From Nocardia sp. NBC_00508 (GTDB lineage Bacteria > Actinomycetota > Actinomycetes > Mycobacteriales > Mycobacteriaceae), in contig NZ_CP107852.1 of NCBI RefSeq assembly GCF_036346875.1, positions 5,456,001 to 5,520,000 on the forward strand: 64,000 nucleotides of DNA, read 5' to 3'. Below are positions 42,813 to 51,790 of this stretch, in pieces (the stretch's first letter is position 1; every line of letters begins with the position of its first letter). Made by a program: the position numbers and the translations under genes. The notes below the pieces were generated by a model. The model was not told where the DNA came from. It ran no database searches and worked only from the letters and a program-made list of their open reading frames with translations.

Positions 42813-44927
42813 GTGAGTGACAGCGACAGTGCGGCGGTCCCGGCGACGCCGGAGCAGCGGGTGGAGTGGCAGCGGCTCGCGGACGAGGTGCGTGAGCACC
42901 AGTTCCGCTACTACGTGCGGGATGCGCCGATCATCTCCGATGGCGAGTTCGACGAACTGTTGCGGCGGTTGCAGGCGATGGAGGACGAGCATCCCGACCT
43001 GCTCGTGCCCGATTCGCCGACCCAGCTCGTCGGCGGCGGGTTCGCGACCGATTTCACCGCGGTCGATCACCTGGAGCGGATGCTGTCGCTGGACAACGTG
43101 TTCGATATCGACGCGCTGCGCGCCTGGGCCGCCCGGGTGGAGGCGGAGACCGGGCCGAACCTGCACTACCTATGCGAAGTCAAGATCGACGGCGTCGCGT
43201 TGAACCTCGTCTACCAGCACGGGCGCCTGGTCCGCGGCGCCACCCGCGGCGACGGGCGCACCGGCGAGGACGTGACGTTGAACGCCCGCACCATCGATGA
43301 CATCCCCGGCGAGCTGACGCCCAGCGACGAGTTCCCGATCCCGGATCTGCTGGAGGTCCGCGGCGAGGTGTACTTCCGGCTGGAGGATTTCGAGACTCTC
43401 AACGCCGCCATCGTGGCCGAGGGCAAGCCGCCGTACGCCAATCCACGCAATACGGCCGCCGGTTCGCTGCGGCAGAAGGACCCGTCGGTCACCGCGCGAC
43501 GCAGGCTGCGGATGATCTGCCACGGCTTCGGCCGGATGGAGGGCTACACGCCGACCTCGCAGTACGATGCGTACCGCGCGCTCGCGGCATGGGGCCTGCC
43601 GGTGTCCGAGCACACCAGGCGGGTGCAGGGCATCGACGCGGTGATCGAGCGGGTGGCCTATTGGGGCGAGCACCGGCACGACATCGAGCACGAGATCGAC
43701 GGCCAGGTGATCAAGGTCGACGAGACCGCGTTGCAGCGCAGGCTCGGCTCCACGTCGCGCGCTCCGCGCTGGGCGATCGCCTACAAGTACCCGCCCGAAG
43801 AGGCGACGACCAAGCTGCTGGACATCCAGGTGAACGTCGGCCGTACCGGCCGGGTGACGCCGTTCGCGGTGATGGAACCGGTGGCCATCGCGGGATCCAC
43901 GGTCGCGATGGCCACCCTGCACAATGCCGCCGAGGTCAAGCGCAAGGGCGTGCTGATCGGTGACACGGTCACCATCCGCAAGGCGGGCGACGTGATTCCC
44001 GAGGTGCTGGGCCCGGTAGTGGACGCACGCCCCGAGGACGCGCGCGAGTTCGTCATGCCGACGCACTGTCCCGAGTGCGGCACCGAACTGCGGCCGGAGA
44101 AGGAGGGCGATGCCGACATCCGCTGCCCGAATCAGCAGTACTGCCCGGCTCAGCTGCGGGAACGCGTCTACCACGTGGCGGGCCGCGGCGCGTTCGACAT
44201 CGAGGCGCTCGGCTACGAGGCCGCGATCGATCTGCTGAAATCCGGCGCGATCACCGATGAGGGCGACCTGTTCGATATGGACGAGGCGGCGCTGCTCACC
44301 ACCTCGCTCTACGCCAACAAGAACGGCAGCTTGTCGGCCAACGGCAAACGTCTGCTGGAGAATCTGGCCGCCGCCAAGGACCGGCCGTTGTGGCGGGTTC
44401 TGGTCGGCCTGTCCATCCGGCACGTCGGCCCTACCGCGGCGCGTGCGCTGGCCGCCGAGTTCGGCAGCCTGGACCGCATCCAGTCGGCGTCGGTCGAGGA
44501 ACTCGCCGACGCCGACGGCGTCGGCCCGACCATCGCGGCAGCCGTCTCGGAATGGTTCACCGTCGACTGGCATCGCGCGGTCGTGGCGAAGTGGCGGGAC
44601 GCGGGCGTGCGTGTGGAGGACGAACGCGACGAATCCATCGAACGCAATCTCGAGGGCCTGTCCATCGTGGTGACCGGTTCGCTGCAGGGCTTCACCCGGG
44701 ATGGCGCCAAGGAGTCGATCCTGATGCGCGGCGGCAAGGCCGCCGGCTCAGTGTCGAAGAAGACCGCGTTCGTGGTGGTGGGCGATGCGCCGGGATCCAA
44801 AGCCGCCAAGGCGGAGGAACTCGGGGTGCCGATCCTCGACGAGGACGGGTTCCGGCGGCTGCTGGACGGCGGTCCCGCGGCGGTGGCGCCGGAGACGGCG
44901 GCGGAAGACGCCGAAGCCGAGGAGTGA
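42813..44927 (+). CDS. ligA: NAD-dependent DNA ligase LigA
   Basis: 704 residues, the usual length. Domain Ia with the RYYVRDAPIISDGEFDEL motif; adenylated Lys in CEVKIDGVALNL; OB fold; Cys4 zinc finger (CPECGTEL and CPNQQYCPAQ); helix-hairpin-helix repeats; C-terminal BRCT domain (LEGLSIVVTGSLQGFTRDGA). It seals nicks in replication and repair using NAD. Corresponds to Rv3014c. GTG start supported by the -10 element. A short acidic tail follows BRCT. Confidence 0.97.
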   Translation: MSDSDSAAVPATPEQRVEWQRLADEVREHQFRYYVRDAPIISDGEFDELLRRLQAMEDEHPDLLVPDSPTQLVGGGFATDFTAVDHLERMLSLDNVFDIDALRAWAARVEAETGPNLHYLCEVKIDGVALNLVYQHGRLVRGATRGDGRTGEDVTLNARTIDDIPGELTPSDEFPIPDLLEVRGEVYFRLEDFETLNAAIVAEGKPPYANPRNTAAGSLRQKDPSVTARRRLRMICHGFGRMEGYTPTSQYDAYRALAAWGLPVSEHTRRVQGIDAVIERVAYWGEHRHDIEHEIDGQVIKVDETALQRRLGSTSRAPRWAIAYKYPPEEATTKLLDIQVNVGRTGRVTPFAVMEPVAIAGSTVAMATLHNAAEVKRKGVLIGDTVTIRKAGDVIPEVLGPVVDARPEDAREFVMPTHCPECGTELRPEKEGDADIRCPNQQYCPAQLRERVYHVAGRGAFDIEALGYEAAIDLLKSGAITDEGDLFDMDEAALLTTSLYANKNGSLSANGKRLLENLAAAKDRPLWRVLVGLSIRHVGPTAARALAAEFGSLDRIQSASVEELADADGVGPTIAAAVSEWFTVDWHRAVVAKWRDAGVRVEDERDESIERNLEGLSIVVTGSLQGFTRDGAKESILMRGGKAAGSVSKKTAFVVVGDAPGSKAAKAEELGVPILDEDGFRRLLDGGPAAVAPETAAEDAEAEE

Positions 44928-44968
44928 CCGGCGCTTGACCTGAAGATACGTTGAGGTATCAGGATCGA

Positions 44969-44987
44969 CTGGTAGGGCGACTACCAG
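44969..44987 (+). promoter_or_regulatory. Leader hairpin abutting the ribosome binding site of the SDR-QueA-like operon
   Basis: CTGGTAG-GGCGA-CTACCAG is a perfect 7-bp stem; its last two bases are the first two of the AGGAGG Shine-Dalgarno sequence (44986-44991) before ATG 44997. A second inverted repeat, GATAC-N6-GTATC (44945-44960), lies just upstream, and TTGACC at 44936 may be a -35. Together they suggest an operator plus a translational switch. Confidence 0.6.
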
Positions 44988-44996
44988 GAGGTCATC

Positions 44997-45692
44997 ATGT
45001 CTCAGCCGACCGCTCTGATCACCGGCGCATCGGCCGGATTCGGCTCGGCGCTCGCGCGGGCGCTGATCGGACAGGGATGGCAAGTGCTCGGGACCGCGCG
45101 TCGCGCCCACCGGTTGGCGACCGTGGCGGCCGAACTGGGCACGGCATTCGTCGCGATTCCCGGCGACGTCACCGACCCGGGCCACCGCGCGCGGCTGGCC
45201 GCCACGGCGCGCGGGGCGGGTGAACTCGCTCTTGTGGTGAACAACGCCAGCAGGCTCGGGCCGAGTCCGCTGCCGCGTCTCGTCGACTATCCGCTCGATG
45301 AGCTCGAGCACGTGTATCGAACGAATATCGTTGCGCCGCTGGCCATCCTGCAGTTCGCGCTGCCCCTGCTCGGCTCCGGCGGCAGCGTGGTGAACATCAG
45401 CTCCGACGCCGCGCTGGAGCCCTATCCCGAGTGGGGCGGGTATGGCTCGTCGAAGGCCGCGCTCGATCACCTCACCGCGATCCTGGGCGCGGAGCATCCG
45501 GAGCTGTCGATCTACGCGTTCGATCCGGGTGATATGCGCACCGAGATGCACCAGGCAGCGTTCCCGGGCGTCGACATCTCGGATCGGCCGGAACCGGACA
45601 CGGTGGTGCCCGCTCTGTTGCGGCTGCTGGCGGAGAAACCCAAGAGCGGGCGTTACGCCGCGGCCGATTTCACGGTCGGGCGGGTGTCATGA
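44997..45692 (+). CDS. Short-chain dehydrogenase/reductase
   Basis: A 231-residue SDR. NAD(P) site ALITGASAGFGSALARAL, NNAS in LVVNNASRLG, catalytic Ser in VVNISSDAAL, and YGSSK as the YxxxK. The sequence after the NAD site (TARRAHRL) suggests NADP preference. Its stop overlaps the start of the QueA-like gene by 4 bases (ATGA), so the two are translationally coupled and likely serve one pathway. Substrate unknown. AGGAGG precedes the ATG. Not part of the mycobacterial order. Confidence 0.9.
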   Translation: MSQPTALITGASAGFGSALARALIGQGWQVLGTARRAHRLATVAAELGTAFVAIPGDVTDPGHRARLAATARGAGELALVVNNASRLGPSPLPRLVDYPLDELEHVYRTNIVAPLAILQFALPLLGSGGSVVNISSDAALEPYPEWGGYGSSKAALDHLTAILGAEHPELSIYAFDPGDMRTEMHQAAFPGVDISDRPEPDTVVPALLRLLAEKPKSGRYAAADFTVGRVS

Positions 45693-46732
45693 CGGTGCAG
45701 GCCGACCGGCCGTCCTTCGTCCTGCCACGCGAGCGCGACGCCGCCACCCCGCCCGAGGCGCGGGGCTCGGCGCGGGACGAGGTCCGGCTGCTCGTCGCCG
45801 ACTCCGAGCTGACCCACGTTCGGTTCCGCGAGCTGCCGGATCAGTTGCGTCCGGGCGACCTGGTGGTGGTGAACAATTCGGCCACCATGTCGTCGGCGGT
45901 GGATGCCACGCTCGACGGCGAGCCGGTCGTGCTGCACTTCTCCACCTGGCTGGACAACGGCCGCTGGGTGGTGGAGGTGCGCACTACCCAGCGCACTCCC
46001 TATCCGGCAGAGGGACTCGTGCCCGGGGTCGTGCTGCGACTTCCGGGCGCCGCGGCGACCCTGTGCACGCCGTGGTTGCCCGGTGCGCGGCGGCTATGGA
46101 TCGCCGACGTCACCACCGACGTGCCCCGGTTGCTGGCCGCGCACGGGCGGCCGATCACGTATTCCTATGTGCGGCATCGGTGGTCGGCGTCCTACTACTC
46201 GACGGTGTTCGGCAGGATCCCGGGCAGCGCGGAAATGCCCAGTGCGGCCCGTCCGTTCACGGAGCATCTGGTGCTGGATCTGATCGCCGCGGGCATCGCA
46301 TTCGCGCCGATCACTCTGCACACGGGAGTTTCCTCACCGGAGTCGGGGGAGCCGCCGAGCCCGGAACGGTTCGTCGTCACCGCCTCGACGGCCGGACTGG
46401 TGAACGCCACGAGAGCCGCCGGTGGCCGCATTGTCGCGGTCGGTACGACGGTGACACGCGCGCTGGAGACCGTCGCCGACCCGTCCGGTCTGGTGCACGC
46501 GGCCGATGGTTGGACCGATCTGGTGCTCGGAGCAGACCGACCGGCTCGGGTGGTCGAAGGACTGATCACCGGGTGGCACGCTCCCGGCGCGTCACACCTG
46601 GATCTTTTGGTCGCCGTGGCAGGCGAGGAAACCGTCGCCGCGGCCTATGCCGTTGCCATGGATACCGGCTATCTGTGGCACGAGTTCGGCGACAGCGCTC
46701 TGCTGTTCGGCGTGGATAGGCAGCTCAGCTGA
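45689..46732 (+). CDS. S-adenosylmethionine:tRNA ribosyltransferase-isomerase (QueA) family protein
   Basis: 347 residues, the normal QueA length. Family segments: FVLPRERDAATPP near the start, DEVRLLVADSELTHVRFRELPDQLRPGDLVVVNNSATM, then PFTEHLVLDLIAAGIAFAPITLHTGVSS and HLDLLVAVAGEETV. True QueA adds the cyclopentene ring to 7-deazaguanine in tRNA using SAM. No other queuosine gene is in the window, and the N-terminus departs from the classical YxLPxxLIAxxP motif. It may be a divergent paralogue with a different acceptor. Coupled to an SDR, which is unusual for queuosine genes. Confidence 0.8.
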   Translation: MTVQADRPSFVLPRERDAATPPEARGSARDEVRLLVADSELTHVRFRELPDQLRPGDLVVVNNSATMSSAVDATLDGEPVVLHFSTWLDNGRWVVEVRTTQRTPYPAEGLVPGVVLRLPGAAATLCTPWLPGARRLWIADVTTDVPRLLAAHGRPITYSYVRHRWSASYYSTVFGRIPGSAEMPSAARPFTEHLVLDLIAAGIAFAPITLHTGVSSPESGEPPSPERFVVTASTAGLVNATRAAGGRIVAVGTTVTRALETVADPSGLVHAADGWTDLVLGADRPARVVEGLITGWHAPGASHLDLLVAVAGEETVAAAYAVAMDTGYLWHEFGDSALLFGVDRQLS

Positions 46733-47078
46733 CCGTCACGGTGGCACCTAGTTGGCCCGCGATGTCGAACCGTCCGCAGCGGCCGTCGCTCAGGTCGAGC
46801 TTCTGGGTGATCAGCTTCCCGCGGCGATTCTTGAACGTGGCCTCGGCGGACACGTCGGCGGTCGGCGTCGAGCACACCTTCGACACCGCCCCGGGCGGGT
46901 CGTAGCTGACCGTCCCGCCGCCCTGGCAGGTGTTCGTGCTGTTGGCCAGGAACACGCGCGCGGTGCCATCCGGACACGGCGCGTCGGCCACCGCGTCCGG
47001 CGCCACGACCAGCGAGCCCAGCGCGAGCGCGGCGACGACGGAGCTTCCGACCACAAGACGACGAACCGTCGGTTCCAT
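46725..47078 (-). CDS. Small secreted cysteine-containing protein of unknown function
   Basis: 117 residues: signal peptide (RRLVVGSSVVAALALGSLVV, ending near DAVADA) and a mature domain of about 85 residues with four cysteines, likely two disulfides. No family recognised. It converges on and overlaps the QueA-like gene by 8 bases. The ATG at 47078 is chosen because a GAGGG sequence lies upstream; ATG 47090 is the alternative. Confidence 0.7.
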   Translation of the reverse strand: MEPTVRRLVVGSSVVAALALGSLVVAPDAVADAPCPDGTARVFLANSTNTCQGGGTVSYDPPGAVSKVCSTPTADVSAEATFKNRRGKLITQKLDLSDGRCGRFDIAGQLGATVTVS

Positions 47079-47186
47079 CGATACCCTCATCTCATCGAAC
47101 AACTTCGGCAGTACGCCGCAGAATGACCGCAGCGTGCAGGCATGCTAACCCGCTATCACGGCAGTTGTCCTGGCGATGGGTGTGCG

Positions 47187-47735
47187 CTACCCGGCGAACA
47201 GCAGGTCGTCCACGGCGAGTTCGGTGCCTGCGTAGTGCACCGGGATGTGGTCGCCGGGCCGGTACTCCTTGCGCGTCCGGTACCCCGTGGCTGTCGGTTC
47301 GGTGTGCTCGTAGATCACCGTCTTCGTGACCACCCAGTAGGCCGAGTATCCAGCGCGGCCATACAATTTCGCTTTGACGCTGAGGTCTTGCATCACCGTC
47401 TCGTCGGAGATTTCGATGACCAGGAGTACGTCGGACGGATCCCAGACGGCGATCTTCGAGCCGATCGAATCGACCTGATCCGCGTCGGCGCGCAGGACCC
47501 AGCAATCAGGGTCGGGCAGGGACTGGGCGGTGGGTAACGTCTCGCTGGTCACCTCGACACCGTCGGTCGGAAGCTTCCGCGCGATGCGGAACACTGCTCG
47601 GCCGTGCCAAGACCCGATTACCACCGGCCATACCTCCCCCTCGACGAGTTCGACGCGATGGTCGAACGCGCCCGCCTCCCACGCGCGCAGGAACTCGCTG
47701 CGCGTCCAGCGGTAGGCGATCGAAGCCCCGGTCAT
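47187..47735 (-). CDS. Uma2 family (DUF820) nuclease-fold protein
   Basis: 182 residues with the Uma2 PD-(D/E)XK-like core: RVELVEGEVWPV near the start, DVLLVIEISDETVMQDLSVKAKLYGRAGYSAYWVV, and the C-terminal YRTRKEYRPGD. These putative endonuclease-fold proteins are multicopy in many actinobacteria and cyanobacteria, and their role is unsettled. Leaderless start: TACCCT on the minus strand ends six bases before the ATG at 47735. It is divergent from the AAA ATPase, with about 230 bases between. Confidence 0.85.
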   Translation of the reverse strand: MTGASIAYRWTRSEFLRAWEAGAFDHRVELVEGEVWPVVIGSWHGRAVFRIARKLPTDGVEVTSETLPTAQSLPDPDCWVLRADADQVDSIGSKIAVWDPSDVLLVIEISDETVMQDLSVKAKLYGRAGYSAYWVVTKTVIYEHTEPTATGYRTRKEYRPGDHIPVHYAGTELAVDDLLFAG

Positions 47736-47741
47736 GCGCTC

Positions 47742-47747
47742 AGGGTA
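47742..47747 (-). promoter_or_regulatory. -10 element (TACCCT) of the leaderless Uma2 gene
   Basis: Six bases before the ATG at 47735 on the minus strand. Confidence 0.5.
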
Positions 47748-47968
47748 CCGTGCCGCCGAGAGAGGAGCCATCGGTCGCGGAAGCAGGTTTGTTCTGCGCG
47801 GACGCGGCCGTCATCAGGTCTCGGGGTCCCCGGAGCGGTGCGCCCGACGGCTGGTCGGCGTCCGTGGTCATAGCGCGTGCACCCGCGCGCGAGTCGTGAA
47901 CACCGGCGGATCGCGGGTGCCACCGGCCTGGTGTCGCCGCGGCGCGGCGCAGACGGAAGTATGGCGGC

Positions 47969-49213
47969 ATGCTGCGCAGTTTTCAGGTGACCAATCACAG
48001 ATCGCTGGCCGACAAGCAGGAGTTGCGGCTCACCAGGGGGAGCGGGCCGGTGGCCGTGCCGGTGACCGCCGTTCACGGCGGCGCCGCGGCGGGAAAGACG
48101 AACCTGATCGATGCGCTCGCACAGATGCGGGACGCGGTCTTGCACTCCGTCACCGGATGGGACCCGTACGCGGGCCCGGTGCGGGCGCCACATCTCGGAT
48201 TCCCGGATCGGCCTTCGGAATTCGTGGCCGCGTTCGTCGCCGAGGGTGTGCCCTACACCTACGGCTTCCGGCTGGACAACGCCGATGTGACCGCGGAATG
48301 GCTGCACACCCACCCGCGCTCGCGTAAGCGAATCGTGTTCGAGCGCAGCGGAGAACAGATCAAGATCGGGCCGATGTTCGAGGCGGCGCGTTACGGCATC
48401 GCCGCGCTGGTGCCGCTGGTGCGTCCGAACGCCTTGTTGCTCAGTCTCGCCGGGCAGATGTACTCCGATGCGCTGGTGCCCGCGTACCGGTGGTTCGACT
48501 CCATGCTCGAGGTGCAGCGCGGCCCCGCCGAGCCGGACGCCATCGCGCACCGGCTCGGCAGTCACCTGTCCCGGTCGCCGGAGAACGCCGCCCGGCTGCT
48601 GATGCTGCTGCGCACCGCCGAGCTGGGCATCACCGATCTGCTCATCGCCGAGAACGACCCGATGTATGCCGACTACCTGCGCGAACTGGACGCGGACATC
48701 GCCGGGCTGGCCAAACAGGTCGAGCTGTGCGCCACCTCGCCCGGCTACGCCGACCAGCTGCTGCGCGACAACGGCCTGACCGGTGTCCTGCTCGAACGTG
48801 AGCTGACCAACCTGAAGGCCGCGCGCGACGCCTTGTACACACGGATGGTGGCCCGGCGCGGCGTCGGCCTCGGCCTGGTCCACGACGGCATCGCCAACCC
48901 GTTCGAGATCGGCGACGAATCATCCGCGACGTTGTCGCTGCTGCGGGTGCTCCCCGCCATGCTCGACGCGCTGGACGCGGGCCGCGTCCTCGCCGTCGAC
49001 GATATCGGCGCGTGCCTGCCCGCCGAGGAGACCGACCGGCTGATCCAGCTGTTCCAGAACCCCGAGACCAATTCCCATGGCGCGCAGCTGATCTTCACCA
49101 CGGACAACCGCATGCTCATCGATCGGGGCAACGGACGCTCGGCACGGACCCGTAGCTCGGTCTGGCAGGTCCGCCGCACCGCCAACGGCACCAGTGAGCT
49201 CGCGCCGGTGTAG
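47969..49213 (+). CDS. AAA family ATPase (AAA_15/RloA-OLD-like) with an atypical catalytic site
   Basis: A 414-residue single-protein ATPase of the ABC-like AAA_15 group related to RloA and abortive-infection ATPases. N-terminal FQVTNHRSLADKQEL and Walker A GGAAAGKTNLIDAL (37-50) are canonical. The Walker B region reads RVLAVDDIGACL (about 340-350), so the usual catalytic Glu of DE is Asp. The segment normally F-T-T-H-D reads FTTDNRML, so the switch His is absent. It may bind ATP but hydrolyse poorly, or use another residue. No RloB/HNH effector follows; the next gene is a small membrane protein. A defence role is possible but unproven. Confidence 0.8.
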   Translation: MLRSFQVTNHRSLADKQELRLTRGSGPVAVPVTAVHGGAAAGKTNLIDALAQMRDAVLHSVTGWDPYAGPVRAPHLGFPDRPSEFVAAFVAEGVPYTYGFRLDNADVTAEWLHTHPRSRKRIVFERSGEQIKIGPMFEAARYGIAALVPLVRPNALLLSLAGQMYSDALVPAYRWFDSMLEVQRGPAEPDAIAHRLGSHLSRSPENAARLLMLLRTAELGITDLLIAENDPMYADYLRELDADIAGLAKQVELCATSPGYADQLLRDNGLTGVLLERELTNLKAARDALYTRMVARRGVGLGLVHDGIANPFEIGDESSATLSLLRVLPAMLDALDAGRVLAVDDIGACLPAEETDRLIQLFQNPETNSHGAQLIFTTDNRMLIDRGNGRSARTRSSVWQVRRTANGTSELAPV

Positions 49214-49221
49214 CACGCCCC

Positions 49222-49227
49222 TAGCAT
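49222..49227 (+). promoter_or_regulatory. -10 element (TAGCAT) of a leaderless small membrane protein gene
   Basis: Six bases before the ATG at 49234; it also shows that this gene is transcribed separately from the AAA ATPase. Confidence 0.45.
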
Positions 49228-49233
49228 GGGGAC

Positions 49234-49560
49234 ATGCTGGAGTTCGCCTCGCTGGTAATCCTGACCGCGGTGCTGGTGTCGCTGATCGTGTTCGCTCTCC
49301 GCGGCCGCAAGGGCGCCCGGCCGGCGAACCCGGAGCTGGGGACGCTGTTCGTCACCGGGGTGAGCCCGCGCCCGGACGCGCCGGGCGAGCAGTACGTGAC
49401 CATCACCGGCGAACTCACCGGCCCTTCGGTCCCCGGCACAGTCGTCTACGGCCGCTTCACCTGGGACACGAGCTCCCGCTGGCCGGAAGTCGGCGATCTG
49501 CTCACCGTCGTCTATCCGGCGGGCAAACCCGAACGGTGGCAGATCTCCCAACCCGGCTGA
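49234..49560 (+). CDS. Small single-pass membrane protein of unknown function
   Basis: 108 residues. One N-terminal transmembrane helix (LVILTAVLVSLIVFAL) followed by RGRKG as a cytoplasmic stop-transfer signal, then a soluble about 75-residue domain with beta-rich pattern (YVTITGELTGPSVPGTVVYGRF). No family recognised. Probably a cytoplasm-facing domain tethered to the membrane. Confidence 0.7.
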   Translation: MLEFASLVILTAVLVSLIVFALRGRKGARPANPELGTLFVTGVSPRPDAPGEQYVTITGELTGPSVPGTVVYGRFTWDTSSRWPEVGDLLTVVYPAGKPERWQISQPG

Positions 49561-49599
49561 GCAGGTCGAACGATTGTCGGGGCAGGAGAGGACGGATCG

Positions 49600-50217
49600 A
49601 TGACCGTGCGGGTCGGGGCGAGGGAGCCGGACGGACGTGACGTAGCCCCCGCTATGGCCGGTGGCATCATGCCGGGTATGGATGTGCGGGACACCCGCGT
49701 CGTCGTCCGGATGGCGCGGCCGGAAGAGTACGACGCGGTCGGCGAGCTGACGGTGGAGGTCTACGTCGGCGAGGGCTATGTCCGCGCGGCCAGCCCGTAT
49801 GTCGCCGAGTTGGCCGATCCGGCCCGCCGCGCGGCGTCGACCCGGATTCTCGTGGCCACCCATGCCGATCGGATCGTCGGCTCCCTCACCGTCGCACGTC
49901 CCGGCACCCCCTACGCGGAGACCGCGCTGCCGGGTGAGCTGGAGTTCCGAATGCTCGCCGTCGCGAAGTCCGGGCGCGGTCTCGGCGCCGGAACATCGTT
50001 GGTGCGCAGCGTGATCGATCTGGCTCGAGCGGAAGGATTCGCCGCCGTTGCGCTCACGACCATGCCTGCCATGGTCGAGGCGCGCCGGATCTACGACCGT
50101 CTCGGCTTCCTGCCTATCCCGAGCCGGGACTGGCGCACCAGCCTCGGGCACCCGCTGCACGTCCTGCGGCTACCGCTCGACCCGGACGCTCGAGAATCCT
50201 CGGATCGAGTCTCGTGA
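49600..50217 (+). CDS. GNAT family N-acetyltransferase
   Basis: About 205 residues. GNAT fold: VVVRMARPEEYDAVGEL start, acetyl-CoA loop MLAVAKSGRGLGAGTSLVRSV, and AVALTTMPAMVEARRIYDRLGF. Substrate unknown. The ATG at 49600 has a strong GGAGAGGA upstream, though homology begins only at MDVRDTRVV (49678), so a shorter start is possible. Confidence 0.82.
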   Translation: MTVRVGAREPDGRDVAPAMAGGIMPGMDVRDTRVVVRMARPEEYDAVGELTVEVYVGEGYVRAASPYVAELADPARRAASTRILVATHADRIVGSLTVARPGTPYAETALPGELEFRMLAVAKSGRGLGAGTSLVRSVIDLARAEGFAAVALTTMPAMVEARRIYDRLGFLPIPSRDWRTSLGHPLHVLRLPLDPDARESSDRVS

Positions 50218-50381
50218 CCGGGTGCCCATTGTCTTGTGCACGGTGAGCGGGGTGTGGGCAATCGCGCCCGGCAGCCGCCTCGGATGCGGACCCGCGGACG
50301 CTGTCGACTCCTCGAAGATCCGGCGGCACTGCGGCGAAACCAGGAAGCGCGGGGCAGAACCAGGTGAGCGCCCGTCCGGAA

Positions 50382-51032
50382 CTAGCCGAGGACGGTCGCG
50401 ACGATCCCCGCGAGATAACCGAGCCGGGCTACTTCGGAGGGGCGGAAGTCGGGGCCGCCCGGTCGGCCGAGCAGCAGCACCTTGCCGGTATTGCCGAGTG
50501 GGGCGGCGGCCAGTTTGGTGTCCATGTCGCGCCAGATCTGCGGCACCCAGTCGGCCTCGGGATCTAGCGCGCTGGGCTTCTCCAGCGGCATCCACGGCGC
50601 CGAACCCGCCTGTGTCTGCGGCGCACTCGGACTTCCGACCACCCGGTAGGCGCCCTGCGGGCCGACGTCGATGATCGTGCTCCAGCCGACCCGCAACACC
50701 CGGGGCACACCGTCGACCAGCACCTGCAATCGGTCGTCGCGGGCGCTGGCCACATGATCGATGAGTTCGAGTTCGCGGTGGGTGTCGAGGACGCCGGAAT
50801 AGGGGCGGATCGAATCCACGTGCACGTCGCCGATCGATTCGGCGGCGGTGATCAAGGTGTCGGGCAGTGCGCCCGCGGGCACCTCGACGACCAGGTCGTC
50901 GACGGCGTAGCCGGCACCGCGCTCCACCACGTCGAGGGACAGGATGTCCGCGCCGACGGATCCGAGTGCGAGGGCGAGTGCGCCGAGGCTTCCCGGTCGA
51001 TCCGGAAGTTGCACGCGGAGCAGATACGACAC
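50382..51032 (-). CDS. ACT domain-containing protein (Rv3013-like)
   Basis: 216 residues. N-terminal ACT domain LLRVQLPDRPGSLGALALAL; a second degenerate domain follows (residues about 80-216), ending GYLAGIVATVLG. It matches Rv3013, between ligA and gatC on the opposite strand in mycobacteria, and is likely an amino-acid-sensing regulator. The GTG start is fixed by AAGGAAAGGA directly upstream. Confidence 0.85.
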   Translation of the reverse strand: MSYLLRVQLPDRPGSLGALALALGSVGADILSLDVVERGAGYAVDDLVVEVPAGALPDTLITAAESIGDVHVDSIRPYSGVLDTHRELELIDHVASARDDRLQVLVDGVPRVLRVGWSTIIDVGPQGAYRVVGSPSAPQTQAGSAPWMPLEKPSALDPEADWVPQIWRDMDTKLAAAPLGNTGKVLLLGRPGGPDFRPSEVARLGYLAGIVATVLG

Positions 51033-51301
51033 GCGCGTTCCTTTCCTTGGGCGGCCGAGGTTCTGAACGGATACCCGGGTAACGCAATAATTACACCCCT
51101 ACGGGCCGGTTATCGAGTCGAAGTGCCGCCAGTGACACACGCCACTGGGCGGATTCGCGCACAAGCGGCGTGTCGGGCTATTCGGGGGATTCGTGTCGCG
51201 ATGCGGACCCGGTTGCCAGGTGCCTGCTCGCGCGGATCGTCCCGCTCGGACGGACGAAGCGCAGATGCCAGAGGGACGGTCGTCGCCGGTGATCAGGCGG
51301 A

Positions 51302-51364
51302 TGCCTCGGCCTCGTTCGGCCCGCTCCGGGCTGCGACGGACTACGTCCGGCTGTGCCCATTAAG
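51302..51364 (+). repeat. Solitary diverged copy of the ctaD-serB tandem repeat unit
   Basis: It contains CTCGTTCGGCCCGCTCCGGGCT, and then GACGGACTACGTCCGGCTG, matching the order and palindromic core of the 13943-14391 units. It sits in the 458-base gap between the ACT gene and gatC; the rest of that gap shows nothing recognisable. Confidence 0.7.
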
Positions 51365-51490
51365 GTATGGGTATGGCATGCACGCTATTGCGTGTCACGC
51401 ATGCTGTTGCCTGTCGTGCATGCCGACGCCGTCCGCTGCCAGCGGAGCCGGTGTGACCTGTTGAAACCGAAAGCCGAAAGGGGTCCCGCG

Positions 51491-51790
51491 GTGCCCGCCA
51501 TCTCCCGCGACGAGGTCGCACACCTCGCCCGGCTGTCCCGGCTCGCCCTGTCCGACGCCGAACTGGATCAGTTCGCCGGACAGCTGGATTCGATCCTGAG
51601 CCACGTGCGGACCATTTCCGAGGTCGCCGCCGCCGACGTCCCGGCCACCGCGTCGCCGAACCCGGCGACCAACGTGACCCGCCTCGACGAGGTGGTGCCA
51701 GGCCTGACCCCGCAGGAGGCGCTGTCCGGCGCGCCCGCGGTGGACGAGCAGCGGTTCCTGGTGCCGCAGATCCTGGGAGAAGCCGAATGA
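51491..51790 (+). CDS. gatC: Aspartyl/glutamyl-tRNA amidotransferase subunit C
   Basis: 99 residues, normal for GatC: ISRDEVAHLARLSRLALSDAEL and the C-terminal RLDEVVPGLT. It stabilises the GatCAB complex that converts Glu-tRNA-Gln and Asp-tRNA-Asn. The GTG is preceded by GAAAGGGG. It overlaps gatA by 4 bases. The longer upstream frame contains repeat DNA. Confidence 0.95.
   Translation: MPAISRDEVAHLARLSRLALSDAELDQFAGQLDSILSHVRTISEVAAADVPATASPNPATNVTRLDEVVPGLTPQEALSGAPAVDEQRFLVPQILGEAE

Noticed and set aside
46094..46579. Minus-strand open frames inside the QueA-like gene
   Set aside because: No motifs or start signals; ordinary shadow frames.
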